A stretch of 10,846 nucleotides of DNA. Origin: an uncultured Kangiella sp. Its GTDB lineage: Bacteria; Pseudomonadota; Gammaproteobacteria; Enterobacterales; DSM-103792. Position numbers and translations under genes: made by a program. This document shows positions 1-6,299 of this stretch, piece by piece. The stretch is taken from assembly GCA_946480585.1 (NCBI GenBank), contig CAMLKQ010000050.1:1-10846 (forward strand), given 5' to 3'. The first letter of the stretch is position 1. Every line of letters starts with the position of its first letter. The notes beneath the pieces were generated by a model that did not search any database, was not told the DNA's origin, and saw nothing but the letters and a program-made list of their open reading frames with translations.

Positions 1-1185
1 CAGGGTCGTTGGCGATGAAGCCAGTGACGATTGGTTTGGTGACGGCTGGTTTGGTAACGACAAGCCCTCTGAAAACCGTTTTCGCGATAGTAGGGAAGTC
101 ACGGCGGACAATCGGTTCACCACGGCCAGTACCGACCAGCACAACAGCAGCGCGATCCCCGGTAGCGCCAGATACAGCTGCCGGTCATTGACCGGATCGA
201 AGCGGACGAACACCGAATGGGTCGGCAACCAGCTCAGCACCAGCCACGACACCGCAACCCACAACAGGCTGCGCTGACGCCGTTGTCGCCATGCCAACAC
301 CAGCAAAACGAAAACAGCGAGCGCGCAGATCATGCCACGGCCACTGGTGAGCGGCGTCACCGTTAGCACGGGGTCGGCATTCAACGGCGCCGCACCCAGC
401 GCAACAGCAAACAAGTGCGCAATCGCCTGCGTCTGCACCGCCAGCAACTGATCCACGCCCTGCCATTGCAATGCAAGCCAGAGCAATTCGCGATACCGCG
501 GCAGCATGAGCACAGCGAAGAGCAAGATGGCGGCGCCGGCAAGCGCCAACCACAGCAACCGGCGCGAGCCACCGCGATGCTCATGCCACAGCCAAGCCAG
601 CCAGAGCGGGGCAATCACCGCACTCTCGCGGCTGCCAAGCGCAATACACAGCGCGGGCAGCAACCACAGCAAACGAGACTGGCCGACAGCACGCAGCCAG
701 CGTTGCCAGATATTCAAGGCCAGCAACAGGCCGAACGCTTCCAGCGCGACCGAACGGCCGGAAAGATACGTCACCACTTCCGTCTGGGCCGGATGCAGCG
801 CGAAGACGGCCGTGATCAACAGAACAAGCACAGGGGATTGCTTCAACGCCAGCGACGGCAGTGCACGCAGCAAGCCAAACAGCAGCAGGGTGTTGGCCAG
901 ATGCAGGATGAGATTGAACAGATGAAAGCCAAACAGTCCGGCGTCAATCTGGTGTTGCAGCGCGACGCTGAGTTTGAACACTGGCCGCAAATGCGGCAGT
1001 GAGTGCCACCACGCATCCAGCGACCGCACCCGCGGGTCGGCGAGCAGCACGGCGTGATCATCAAACTGCCAGACGCCGGCAAAACTGTTGCCGTACGCGA
1101 GCACGGTCAACAGCAGCAGAGCCGGCAATCCGAACCGGGTAATCCGAACGTGCGTCAACGCCGTGTCAGGAGGCAGTGCTGGCAC
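1..1185 (-). CDS. GT-C type multi-spanning glycosyltransferase (PMT/TMTC-like), 3' end outside window
   Basis: The reading frame is open for 395 codons to the window edge. It encodes a very hydrophobic protein resembling the PMT/ArnT/TMTC branch of GT-C glycosyltransferases, which move sugars from lipid-phosphate donors on the outer face of the inner membrane. Seen: a first membrane segment (about 18-33), then WQFDDH (39-44) with the paired Asp expected of the catalytic first loop, RPVFKLS (67-73), HPAQTEVVTYLSGRS (131-145), about nine more hydrophobic segments, and DPVNDRQLYLA (330-340). These motifs are typical of bacterial GT39-like proteins that often end in TPR repeats. No ATG occurs before codon 227; GTG at 1185 is chosen because it places a short basic N-terminus before the first segment, but its ribosome site is weak and TTG at 1158 is possible. 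It overlaps the upstream peptidase gene by 20 bases, so the two are probably co-transcribed. Substrate unknown. The last 20 visible residues are Ser/Pro/Asn/Gln-rich and unlike the rest. Confidence 0.8.
   Translation of the reverse strand, partial: MPALPPDTALTHVRITRFGLPALLLLTVLAYGNSFAGVWQFDDHAVLLADPRVRSLDAWWHSLPHLRPVFKLSVALQHQIDAGLFGFHLFNLILHLANTLLLFGLLRALPSLALKQSPVLVLLITAVFALHPAQTEVVTYLSGRSVALEAFGLLLALNIWQRWLRAVGQSRLLWLLPALCIALGSRESAVIAPLWLAWLWHEHRGGSRRLLWLALAGAAILLFAVLMLPRYRELLWLALQWQGVDQLLAVQTQAIAHLFAVALGAAPLNADPVLTVTPLTSGRGMICALAVFVLLVLAWRQRRQRSLLWVAVSWLVLSWLPTHSVFVRFDPVNDRQLYLALPGIALLLCWSVLAVVNRLSAVTSLLSRKRFSEGLSLPNQPSPNQSSLASSPTTL
26..55. repeat. Two tandem 15-base units in the 3' part of the glycosyltransferase gene
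   Basis: Units at 26-40 and 41-55 (GACGATTGGTTTGGT and GACGGCTGGTTTGGT) agree at 13 of 15 bases. In the minus-strand coding frame they give a repeated Pro-Asn-Gln-x-Ser pattern. More copies may lie beyond base 1 if the tail is repetitive. Confidence 0.5.
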
Positions 1186-2041
1186 GTAGGCGCGCTTCCC
1201 GGTAGGCCAGTTCGATTATCGCTGCCAGATCCCACCAGCGATCCGGTGCATTCAAAAACACCGCCAGCACCTGCACGCCGTTACGTTCGGTCAGTGCGAT
1301 GATGCATTTGCCCGCTTTGTTGGTGTAACCCGTTTTGACGCCAATCGCACCGGGCAGGCGGCCAAGCAGGGCATTGCTGGATTTGACCACGCGCGATTTG
1401 CCGGACACCGTGATGCGCGCTTCGGGCAGCGCGACCAGCTGTTTCAGCGCCGGCTCGGCCAACACTTTTTCGGTCAAACGAACCAGATCGCGAACGCTGC
1501 TGTAATGCTGTTCGGCATCGAAACCACAGGCATTGGCAAATGCGGTATCGGACAAGTGCCAGCGGGCGGCCGCGGCGTTCATCTGCGTGACAAAGGCGGC
1601 TTCGCTGCCGGCGATGCTCTCGGCGAGGGCGACGCAGGCATCGTTGCCGGAACCGAGCAGCATGGCTGTCAGCAAATCCTGACGGCTGATCTGCTGGCCG
1701 GCTTTCAAACCGAGTCGGGCACCGGTCATTGCAGCAGCCGTCGCGCTCACCGTCGCCATTTGTTGCAGCTCACCGTGCTGCTGCGCCAGCAACGCCGTCA
1801 TCAACTTGGTCAGCGAGGCTGGCGGCAAACGCGTGCCAAGCGCTTGGCCCCAGAGCGGCTCGGCATTCAGCTGCACGTAATAGGCGCGCGCCACCTGCGG
1901 ATACGGATTGGCGAGTGGTGCATCGGTGCGCAAGACGGCACTGATCGGCGCCGTGGGTTCGTTGATGTTGTCGACACCGAGCTCGGTCACGCCATCACCG
2001 GCAACTGCCGCCGCACAGAACGCGGCCCAGAGCAGTGTCAT
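1166..2041 (-). CDS. Serine-type D-Ala-D-Ala carboxypeptidase/endopeptidase (peptidase S11)
   Basis: A low-molecular-weight penicillin-binding protein that trims or cleaves peptidoglycan stem peptides in the periplasm. All three S11 active-site motifs are present, numbered from the ATG at 2041: SLTK (76-79, acylated Ser76), SGN (131-133) and KTG (236-238). The order and spacing fit DacA/PbpG-type enzymes. At 291 residues it is shorter than PBP5 and lacks the C-terminal beta domain and amphipathic membrane anchor, so it is probably soluble in the periplasm, as PbpG-like enzymes are. The N-terminus is a hydrophobic export signal (LLWAAFCAAAVAG). The start is uncertain: ATG 2041 gives a signal without basic residues; GTG 2047 or GTG 2065 would add arginines; no candidate has a good ribosome site. 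The open frame extends to 2131, but that part crosses a terminator and is unlikely to be translated. Its 3' end overlaps the glycosyltransferase start. DacA, DacC or PbpG cannot be told apart here. Confidence 0.9.
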   Translation of the reverse strand: MTLLWAAFCAAAVAGDGVTELGVDNINEPTAPISAVLRTDAPLANPYPQVARAYYVQLNAEPLWGQALGTRLPPASLTKLMTALLAQQHGELQQMATVSATAAAMTGARLGLKAGQQISRQDLLTAMLLGSGNDACVALAESIAGSEAAFVTQMNAAAARWHLSDTAFANACGFDAEQHYSSVRDLVRLTEKVLAEPALKQLVALPEARITVSGKSRVVKSSNALLGRLPGAIGVKTGYTNKAGKCIIALTERNGVQVLAVFLNAPDRWWDLAAIIELAYREARLRASTAS

Positions 2042-2065
2042 CCGCACACGCGGCGAGCAGGCCAC

Positions 2066-2098
2066 AAAAAAGCCGGGCCGCTGACAAGAGCGGCCCGG
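2066..2098 (-). terminator. Intrinsic terminator of the DUF3617 gene
   Basis: On the minus strand a perfect 10-bp stem (2089-2098 with 2073-2082), a 6-base loop and then six T (2066-2071). It starts 26 bases after the DUF3617 stop codon and ends about 24 bases before the ATG of the S11 peptidase, so it also sits in the leader of that gene. Confidence 0.9.
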
Positions 2099-2124
2099 AC
2101 GATGTGCAGCACGACGCAAAAGAC

Positions 2125-3081
2125 TTACCACTTGATCAGATCTTTCAGCGCCTTGACGCCTTTCTCGACGCTCGATTCTTCCTTCTTCTCGACCTTACCG
2201 CCGTCACTCATCAGTTCAGCAGCATATTGGGTGCAGAAGGAACCGTATTCGGTGGCGTAGACGGTGGTGAAGTCGCGACCGGCACAGTGCTTCTGCGCCA
2301 GCTCATCGGCATCGGCCTGACAGTTCAGCGCCAGGAACTCCCAATTCTTGGTGGCTTTGGCTTGCTTGCACGCCGCGCCAATGACTTTGTCGCGGCCAAG
2401 TCCGCAGAACTCAATGGCCTGATTCAGCGCTTCGCCCGACGCATCCTGATTGACCACCATCATGGCGCCGTCGCCAGTTTGCAAGCGTTTGCAAAACGCC
2501 GGCTTTTGTTTCACGCACGGTGAGCCATCCATGGTGAACATCATCAGCTGCATCGACGAGATGGCGCTGGCACAGCTTTGCGCATTGGCCATTTCCATCT
2601 GCTGGTTCATGTTGGCCTGCATCTGCTGGATTTCTTGCGCGTTCGGCACATTCATGCCGTTGACCACCGTGCGGTCGACGCTCGGATCGCAGCTGCCGAG
2701 TTTGCGGCCGGTCATGTCCATGCGGAACTGACCGTCTTCGGTGGTGAATTCGGTGAAGCCGGTAAAGCGATCATTGCCTTGCAAGGTCATCTCGCCGTGC
2801 CCCTTGCCTTGCGGGCATTCAACCCGCCAGCTCATCGTATTGCCGCTCTTTTTGTAATCGCGGACTTTGCACTCTTCGTCTTGCTGTTGGCCCTGTGGCG
2901 GATTTTTCCAGCCCGGCTCCTGGCACATCTGCATGGTCATGGCCGGCATGGCAAAGCCTTGCGCCTGATCCGATTGCATCTTGGTGGTGTATTCCCAACG
3001 CTCGCCGTTCTGCGCGGCCGCAACCGAGGTTGCCATGACGAGGGTGCTGACAGCCGTGAAGACGGCAATGACGGGACGCAT
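2125..3081 (-). CDS. DUF3617-type exported protein with Cys-rich C-terminal region
   Basis: Function unknown. The 318-residue product begins with a classical signal peptide (MRPVIAVFTAVSTLVMATSVAAA, cut probably after residue 23), so it is periplasmic. The next ~130 residues look like DUF3617: GERWEYTTKM near the mature start, an MCQEPGW segment, a DEECKVRDYKKSGNTMSW stretch and an FTGFTEF/FRMDMTGRKLGSC part, the last typical of the family. DUF3617 proteins are usually about half this size. Here a Met/Gln-rich linker (QEIQQMQANMNQQMEMANAQ) leads into a second half with regularly spaced cysteines. The mature protein has 12 cysteines, an even number that fits disulfides. It ends with a charged segment and a short amphipathic helix (VEKGVKALKDLIKW). 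ATG 3081 is preceded by AAGGAG at 3090-3095 with 8-base spacing; an upstream in-frame extension to 3195 has neither a ribosome site nor a signal peptide and is rejected. The gene is single, with its own terminator. Confidence 0.82.
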   Translation of the reverse strand: MRPVIAVFTAVSTLVMATSVAAAQNGERWEYTTKMQSDQAQGFAMPAMTMQMCQEPGWKNPPQGQQQDEECKVRDYKKSGNTMSWRVECPQGKGHGEMTLQGNDRFTGFTEFTTEDGQFRMDMTGRKLGSCDPSVDRTVVNGMNVPNAQEIQQMQANMNQQMEMANAQSCASAISSMQLMMFTMDGSPCVKQKPAFCKRLQTGDGAMMVVNQDASGEALNQAIEFCGLGRDKVIGAACKQAKATKNWEFLALNCQADADELAQKHCAGRDFTTVYATEYGSFCTQYAAELMSDGGKVEKKEESSVEKGVKALKDLIKW

Positions 3082-3268
3082 GATCTGAGCTCCTTCTCTG
3101 GTAAATGCTGCTGCACCAAGCCGGGAACAGCACTGGCGCCAACCGGCCGGATGATAGCAGCGGTGTTCGCCAGCAGCTGGCCCAAGTGGTAACAATAGAC
3201 AAGAATTAGGGAATTTTTAGTGACCGCGATGGCCCATGGTCATGGCGACAGCAGACGCGGAGGCCACC
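3082..3268. promoter_or_regulatory. Divergent intergenic region
   Basis: The 187 bases between the two divergent start codons hold the DUF3617 ribosome site (AAGGAG, 3090-3095), the extended -10 above, an AT-rich tract at about 3192-3219 that is the best candidate promoter area for the rightward hydrolase gene, and that gene's GGAGG (3259-3263). I could not pair clear -35/-10 hexamers for the rightward gene. Confidence 0.4.
3151..3159 (-). promoter_or_regulatory. Possible extended -10 promoter for the DUF3617 gene
   Basis: On the minus strand TGCTATCAT matches an extended -10 (TGnTATAAT, one mismatch). It would start transcription about 60 bases before the ATG at 3081. No convincing -35 is present at the usual distance, which an extended -10 can tolerate. 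Confidence 0.3.
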
Positions 3269-4060
3269 ATGACCCAACGACCCTTGCATATCGGCATCTC
3301 GGCCCGGCTCTTTCATCCGGAGCCGAGTGCCACCGGCATCCGGACCAAGACTCTGCAATACCTTGAGCAATCGGTCGCCCATTGGGTGATGTCGCGGGAC
3401 GTGCTGGTGTTCATGATCCCGACCGTGCTGACCGACGGCCCGATCCTGTCCAGCAACATCCGGTTGCGCGATTACGCCCGCTATCTCGATGGCTTGGTGC
3501 TGCAGGGTGGCGCCGACGTCAATCCCGGCGCCTATGGCGAATCACCACAGCACCCGGACTGGATCGGCGATGCTGTTCGCGATGCATACGAGATGGAACT
3601 GCTGCACGAGTTTCTTGAAGCGCGCAAACCGGTGCTGGCAATCTGCCGCGGCTGCCAGCTCTTGAATGTCGCGCTCGGCGGTTCGCTGTATCAGGACATC
3701 GCGACCATGGTGCCCAACGCACAGCCCCACGTCACCGACCGCTATGATCATCATTCGCACGAGGTCCAGCTCCATGCCGATGGCTGGTTCCGCCAGTGGT
3801 ACGGTGCCGACCGGGTCCGCATCAGCAGCATCCATCATCAGGCGATCAAAACACTGGGCAAGGATTTGGTGGTCGAAATGCAGGCCGACGACGGCATCAT
3901 CGAGGCGGTGCGCCACCGCGACTTGCCGTTCTGTGTCGGGGTGCAATGGCACCCGGAATTTCACCTGTATCAACAGCAGCACGGACACCCGGACTGGGTC
4001 GATCCGCAACCGCTGCTGGAAGCGTTTTTGCTCGCAGCGCGGCAACGGCTGCACAGCTGA
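3269..4060 (+). CDS. Peptidase C26 / gamma-glutamyl-gamma-aminobutyrate hydrolase-like class I glutamine amidotransferase
   Basis: A 263-residue class I glutamine amidotransferase fold protein of the PuuD/C26 type, cytoplasmic, expected to hydrolyse a gamma-glutamyl amide bond such as that of gamma-glutamyl-GABA in putrescine breakdown. Seen: LVLQGGADVNPGAYGE (77-91), the oxyanion-strand motif of the family; the nucleophile elbow LAICRGCQLLN (123-133) with Cys126; and GVQWHPEF (224-231) with His228 and Glu230, completing a Cys-His-Glu triad. HHSHEV (161-166) and SIHHQAIK (187-194) also fit the family. The start is the ATG at 3269, with GGAGG 5 bases upstream; the open frame begins 33 bases earlier at an ATG without a ribosome site. 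No other polyamine-pathway gene (puuA, B or C) is in view, so the exact substrate is uncertain, and a different gamma-glutamyl compound is equally possible. Confidence 0.88.
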   Translation: MTQRPLHIGISARLFHPEPSATGIRTKTLQYLEQSVAHWVMSRDVLVFMIPTVLTDGPILSSNIRLRDYARYLDGLVLQGGADVNPGAYGESPQHPDWIGDAVRDAYEMELLHEFLEARKPVLAICRGCQLLNVALGGSLYQDIATMVPNAQPHVTDRYDHHSHEVQLHADGWFRQWYGADRVRISSIHHQAIKTLGKDLVVEMQADDGIIEAVRHRDLPFCVGVQWHPEFHLYQQQHGHPDWVDPQPLLEAFLLAARQRLHS

Positions 4061-4300
4061 GTCGTGACAAAACCCGTTTGCGCCGAAACGGCGCCCCACC
4101 GCGACAATCACTGCACCGCTTCGTAGCTGCCGCTTCTTTGTCGGCAACCGCAATGCCGGCGATCGACCGGGCGTTTTCATCAACTTTGCACCAGAACCGC
4201 GCCCACTGCACCAGCAACAAACTTGGCACGTTGGCTGCTAATCAAAAGCGACTGTTGTCGCCAACGGTCGATATCAAGCCATCGCCGAGGAGCCGCCACC
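4061..4300. other. 240-base non-coding gap before the acetyltransferase
   Basis: No convincing gene. It contains a perfect 6-bp hairpin with an AAA loop (4080-4094) just after the hydrolase stop; this has no following T-run in the rightward direction, so it is not a typical terminator. It also holds a small 5-bp hairpin at 4248-4261, a sigma-54-type promoter match (4223-4239), and the acetyltransferase ribosome site GAGGAG (4287-4292). The open frames across it belong to other phases of the flanking genes. Confidence 0.6.
4223..4239 (+). promoter_or_regulatory. Putative sigma-54 (-24/-12) promoter
   Basis: TTGGCACG-TTGG-CTGCT matches the RpoN consensus TTGGCACG-N4-TTGCW at all but one of the fixed bases, with the GG and GC pairs exactly 12 bases apart. 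It would start transcription near 4250, about 50 bases before the acetyltransferase ATG, on the correct strand and in non-coding DNA. No activator site was recognised. TGGCAC is common in this window, so a chance match cannot be excluded. Confidence 0.45.
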
Positions 4301-4762
4301 ATGACCGATCGCTATCATTTTCGGCCTGCCGATCATCACTTGCCTGCCGCGCTGCTGCGACCGCTGCAGCAGCATCTCGCGCATCAACGTCCGTGTTATC
4401 TGTGGCAAGCCGAGCGCTTCGACTGGGTGGTCGGCGTCATCGCCTGGCAACGCGAACCGCGCAGTCAAACCACCGCGACGGTGGCGCTCCACGTTGATGC
4501 CGGTTGTCGTAGCCAGGGCGTCGGTCGGTTTCTGTTGTCACAAACGCTGATCCTTGCCCGTGAACACGGCTTGCAAACCTTGCTGGTACGCGTCCCGTAT
4601 GAACAAAAAGCCGCGTTGGCGCTGTTTCACCAGTTTGCGTTCGCACCGCTGCTGGAAGCCTCCGCACAGGAACCGGGGCAGGCATCGGTATGGCTCGGTA
4701 AATCGCTGATGTCGCAACAACGCGCTGGCTTAGACCGCACTGCAATAAACAAAGCCGCCTGA
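4301..4762 (+). CDS. GNAT family N-acetyltransferase
   Basis: A small cytoplasmic acetyl-CoA-dependent acetyltransferase of 153 residues, within the usual GNAT size. The core beta-strand plus CoA-binding motif A is clear: ATVALHVDAGCRSQGVGRFLL (59-79), where RSQGVG is the Q/RxxGxG pyrophosphate-binding loop. It is followed by a helix, then LLVRVPYEQKAALALFHQFAF (94-114), which matches the motif B strand and helix with the usual aromatic near the C-terminal strand. The substrate cannot be read from sequence. The ATG at 4301 has GAGGAG 8 bases upstream; an in-frame ATG at 4223 overlaps the sigma-54-like site, has no ribosome site and encodes an atypical basic leader, so it is rejected. The diguanylate cyclase gene begins 90 bases downstream on the same strand with no terminator between, so co-transcription is plausible. 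Confidence 0.82.
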   Translation: MTDRYHFRPADHHLPAALLRPLQQHLAHQRPCYLWQAERFDWVVGVIAWQREPRSQTTATVALHVDAGCRSQGVGRFLLSQTLILAREHGLQTLLVRVPYEQKAALALFHQFAFAPLLEASAQEPGQASVWLGKSLMSQQRAGLDRTAINKAA

Positions 4763-4852
4763 TCAACAGTTGCGCACTAGCATCGCTGCCAGGCTGGTCG
4801 CACTGGCACCGATGCCTTATGTTGCTGGCACGTGGCCGGGGGAGCCGCTATC

Positions 4853-6004
4853 GTGCCGTTGCATGCGCTGACCTTGTCGGTGTTCTTTTCGACCATCCTG
4901 ATGATGGCTGCCGCGGTGTTTGCCACCGTGGCGGTGCAGCGGCCGCGTGCGCGCGGGATCTGGATCTGGTGCGTCGCCTGTCTCAGCCTTGGCATCGGCA
5001 TTTCCATCCGCAGTTTTGATTACGCCCTGCGCAACGGCGAATGGTTCTGGTTTGCCGGCTTTTTCATGTGGCTTGCCCATGTCCTGTTCTGGTTTGGCAT
5101 GCGCCGGTTCGTCGGCGTCGCCGCGCCAATCTCACAGGTGTTGCTCGCGCTCGTCTTGATCGGCAGTCTGTGGTTGCTCGCCTGGCAACTGCCGTACACC
5201 TGGCAGCTGTTCATCATGCTCGGTGTCGCGACGCTGTTTGATCTGCTCGCGGTCGCGCCGCTGCTGTCACTGCGCCGCTTGCATTACCGGCCGGCCACCC
5301 GGTTTGCGCTGGCCATTTTCGTGCTCGCAGCGATCAGCATGGCGGTGCGGGCCGCATTGGTCGCGCTGCAGGATCGCGGTCTGTATCTGTGGCTGCCGGA
5401 TGCCAATTCGATTTCGCTGTACACGCCGGCGGCCGCGTTGCTGCTCGGCAAGTGCTTTGTCTTCCTGATGCTGCTGCACGAGCGGCAGTCGGCCGAGCTG
5501 GAAAAACTCGCGGTCACCGACGCGCTGACCGGCCTGCTGAATCGCAAAGGCTTCGTCGATTACGGCCAGCGGTTATTGCAGCGGCTGCATCAGGAGCAGC
5601 GTGGTTACGCCTTGCTGATGATGGACATGGATCATTTCAAGGCGATCAACGATCGCCACGGCCATGCCGCGGGTGATGCGGCGCTGCGCGCGTTCGCCGA
5701 TGTGCTTCGGGAACAGCTGCGACCGAATGATTGCTACGGCCGCATCGGCGGCGAGGAGTTTTGCGCACTGCTACCGGGTTTGACTCCGGCCGATGCCTAT
5801 CACGTGGCAGAGCGGGTGCGCCGACGCTTCGCCGAACAGGCGTTCAGCACACCAAGCGGTTTGCTCTATGGCAGCGTAAGCATCGGCGTGCACGGCGAAC
5901 TGGGCAAGGCCAGCAGCATTGAGACGATGATGCAAAGCGCCGACAGCGCACTTTATGAAGCCAAATCACTGGGCCGCAACCGGACCCAGCTTGCCATCGC
6001 CTGA
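4853..6004 (+). CDS. Membrane-bound diguanylate cyclase (GGDEF domain)
   Basis: Makes cyclic di-GMP from two GTP at the inner membrane. The 383-residue protein has about seven hydrophobic segments (near 1-27, 36-52, 64-85, 94-111, 115-138, 149-172 and 190-208), a short helical linker (HERQSAELEKLAVTDALTGLLNR begins the catalytic part) and a C-terminal GGDEF domain. Catalytic features: metal-binding Asp258 in MMDMDHFKAIND, and GGEEF at 299-303. RPND at 290-293 is an RxxD inhibitory I-site exactly five residues before GGEEF, so the enzyme should be active and product-inhibited. No EAL domain. The membrane sensor part is not one I can name; it resembles 7TM-type sensor regions in length only. 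GTG at 4853 is chosen because GGAG at 4841-4844 lies 8 bases upstream; GTG at 4832 would add seven residues but overlaps that ribosome site. Preceded by the acetyltransferase, convergent with the TusA-like gene. Confidence 0.9.
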   Translation: MPLHALTLSVFFSTILMMAAAVFATVAVQRPRARGIWIWCVACLSLGIGISIRSFDYALRNGEWFWFAGFFMWLAHVLFWFGMRRFVGVAAPISQVLLALVLIGSLWLLAWQLPYTWQLFIMLGVATLFDLLAVAPLLSLRRLHYRPATRFALAIFVLAAISMAVRAALVALQDRGLYLWLPDANSISLYTPAAALLLGKCFVFLMLLHERQSAELEKLAVTDALTGLLNRKGFVDYGQRLLQRLHQEQRGYALLMMDMDHFKAINDRHGHAAGDAALRAFADVLREQLRPNDCYGRIGGEEFCALLPGLTPADAYHVAERVRRRFAEQAFSTPSGLLYGSVSIGVHGELGKASSIETMMQSADSALYEAKSLGRNRTQLAIA

Positions 6005-6019
6005 GCTGCTGATTTGAAA

Positions 6020-6050
6020 CGCAGCACAGCGCTGCGAGAGATTGCAGCGC
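6020..6050. terminator. Overlapping hairpins between convergent genes, possible weak terminator
   Basis: The 49-base convergent gap has two mutually exclusive perfect hairpins: CGCAGC/GCTGCG (6020-6036, 5-base loop) and GCGCTGC/GCAGCGC (6029-6050, 8-base loop). Neither has a good T-run. Leftward, the first is followed by GTTTCAAAT, which is at best a weak terminator for the TusA-like gene. Confidence 0.35.
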
Positions 6051-6053
6051 GCG

Positions 6054-6299
6054 TCAGCTACGCTCGCCTTTCTCGATCAGAAAAACCTGTTCCCGTTCCA
6101 CCACGTCCTGCTGCAACACCCGATGACCGTTCAACCGGCACCAGGTCGGGATGTCGTGCAGCGTGCCCGGATCGGTGCAGCGCACCCGCAGCTGGGCGCC
6201 GATCGGCAGTGCTTTCAAGGCATTCTGGGTCCGGATGACCGGCAGCGGGCAGAGCAGCCGGCGGGCATCCAGCTCGTGCACGGCGGCCGGTTCAGACAT
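6054..6299 (-). CDS. TusA/SirA-like sulfur carrier protein
   Basis: An 81-residue TusA-family protein that carries persulfide sulfur on a conserved cysteine. Seen: LDARRLLCPLPVIRT (10-24), the family signature with the CPxP motif at 17-20 (acceptor Cys17), a following helix, a beta strand GAQLRVRCTD, and DIPTWCRLNGH (49-59), which matches the conserved second helix. Two additional cysteines (41, 54) are present. The start is the ATG at 6299, overlapping the stop of the upstream PP-loop gene by 8 bases (ATGTCTGA), with GAGG about 9 bases upstream; an in-frame ATG at 6320 would add seven residues inside the PP-loop coding end and is less likely. The overlap indicates translational coupling and joint function with the PP-loop ATPase. 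E. coli TusA serves MnmA in 2-thiouridine synthesis, but here the partner is a different PP-loop enzyme, so I do not assign the tusA symbol. Confidence 0.88.
   Translation of the reverse strand: MSEPAAVHELDARRLLCPLPVIRTQNALKALPIGAQLRVRCTDPGTLHDIPTWCRLNGHRVLQQDVVEREQVFLIEKGERS

Noticed and set aside
66..90. GAAAAC-C-GTTTTC small palindrome near the left edge
   Set aside because: Short, inside the open coding frame, no supporting context.
415..1002. Rightward open frame of 195 codons rich in Gln/Arg
   Set aside because: It is antisense to the membrane glycosyltransferase, whose motifs are clear; the composition is what the complement of Leu-rich codons gives.
1505..2260. Rightward open frame of 251 codons
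   Set aside because: Antisense to the S11 peptidase and the DUF3617 gene and crossing the terminator; no recognisable domain.
4080..4094. Hairpin after the hydrolase gene as a terminator
   Set aside because: Perfect 6-bp stem with AAA loop but followed by C-rich sequence, not T, in the direction of transcription.
3542..4183. Leftward open frame of 213 codons
   Set aside because: Antisense to the C26 hydrolase with its intact catalytic motifs; no domain seen.
3263..4306. Shared GCCACCATGACC at the starts of the hydrolase and acetyltransferase genes
   Set aside because: Resembles a Kozak sequence, but the genes are bacterial with normal ribosome sites just upstream; a 12-base coincidence around two Met-Thr starts.
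3796..4497. Rightward open frame spanning the gap between hydrolase and acetyltransferase
   Set aside because: Runs out of phase through parts of two real genes, Arg/Ser/Ala-rich, no ribosome site or domain.
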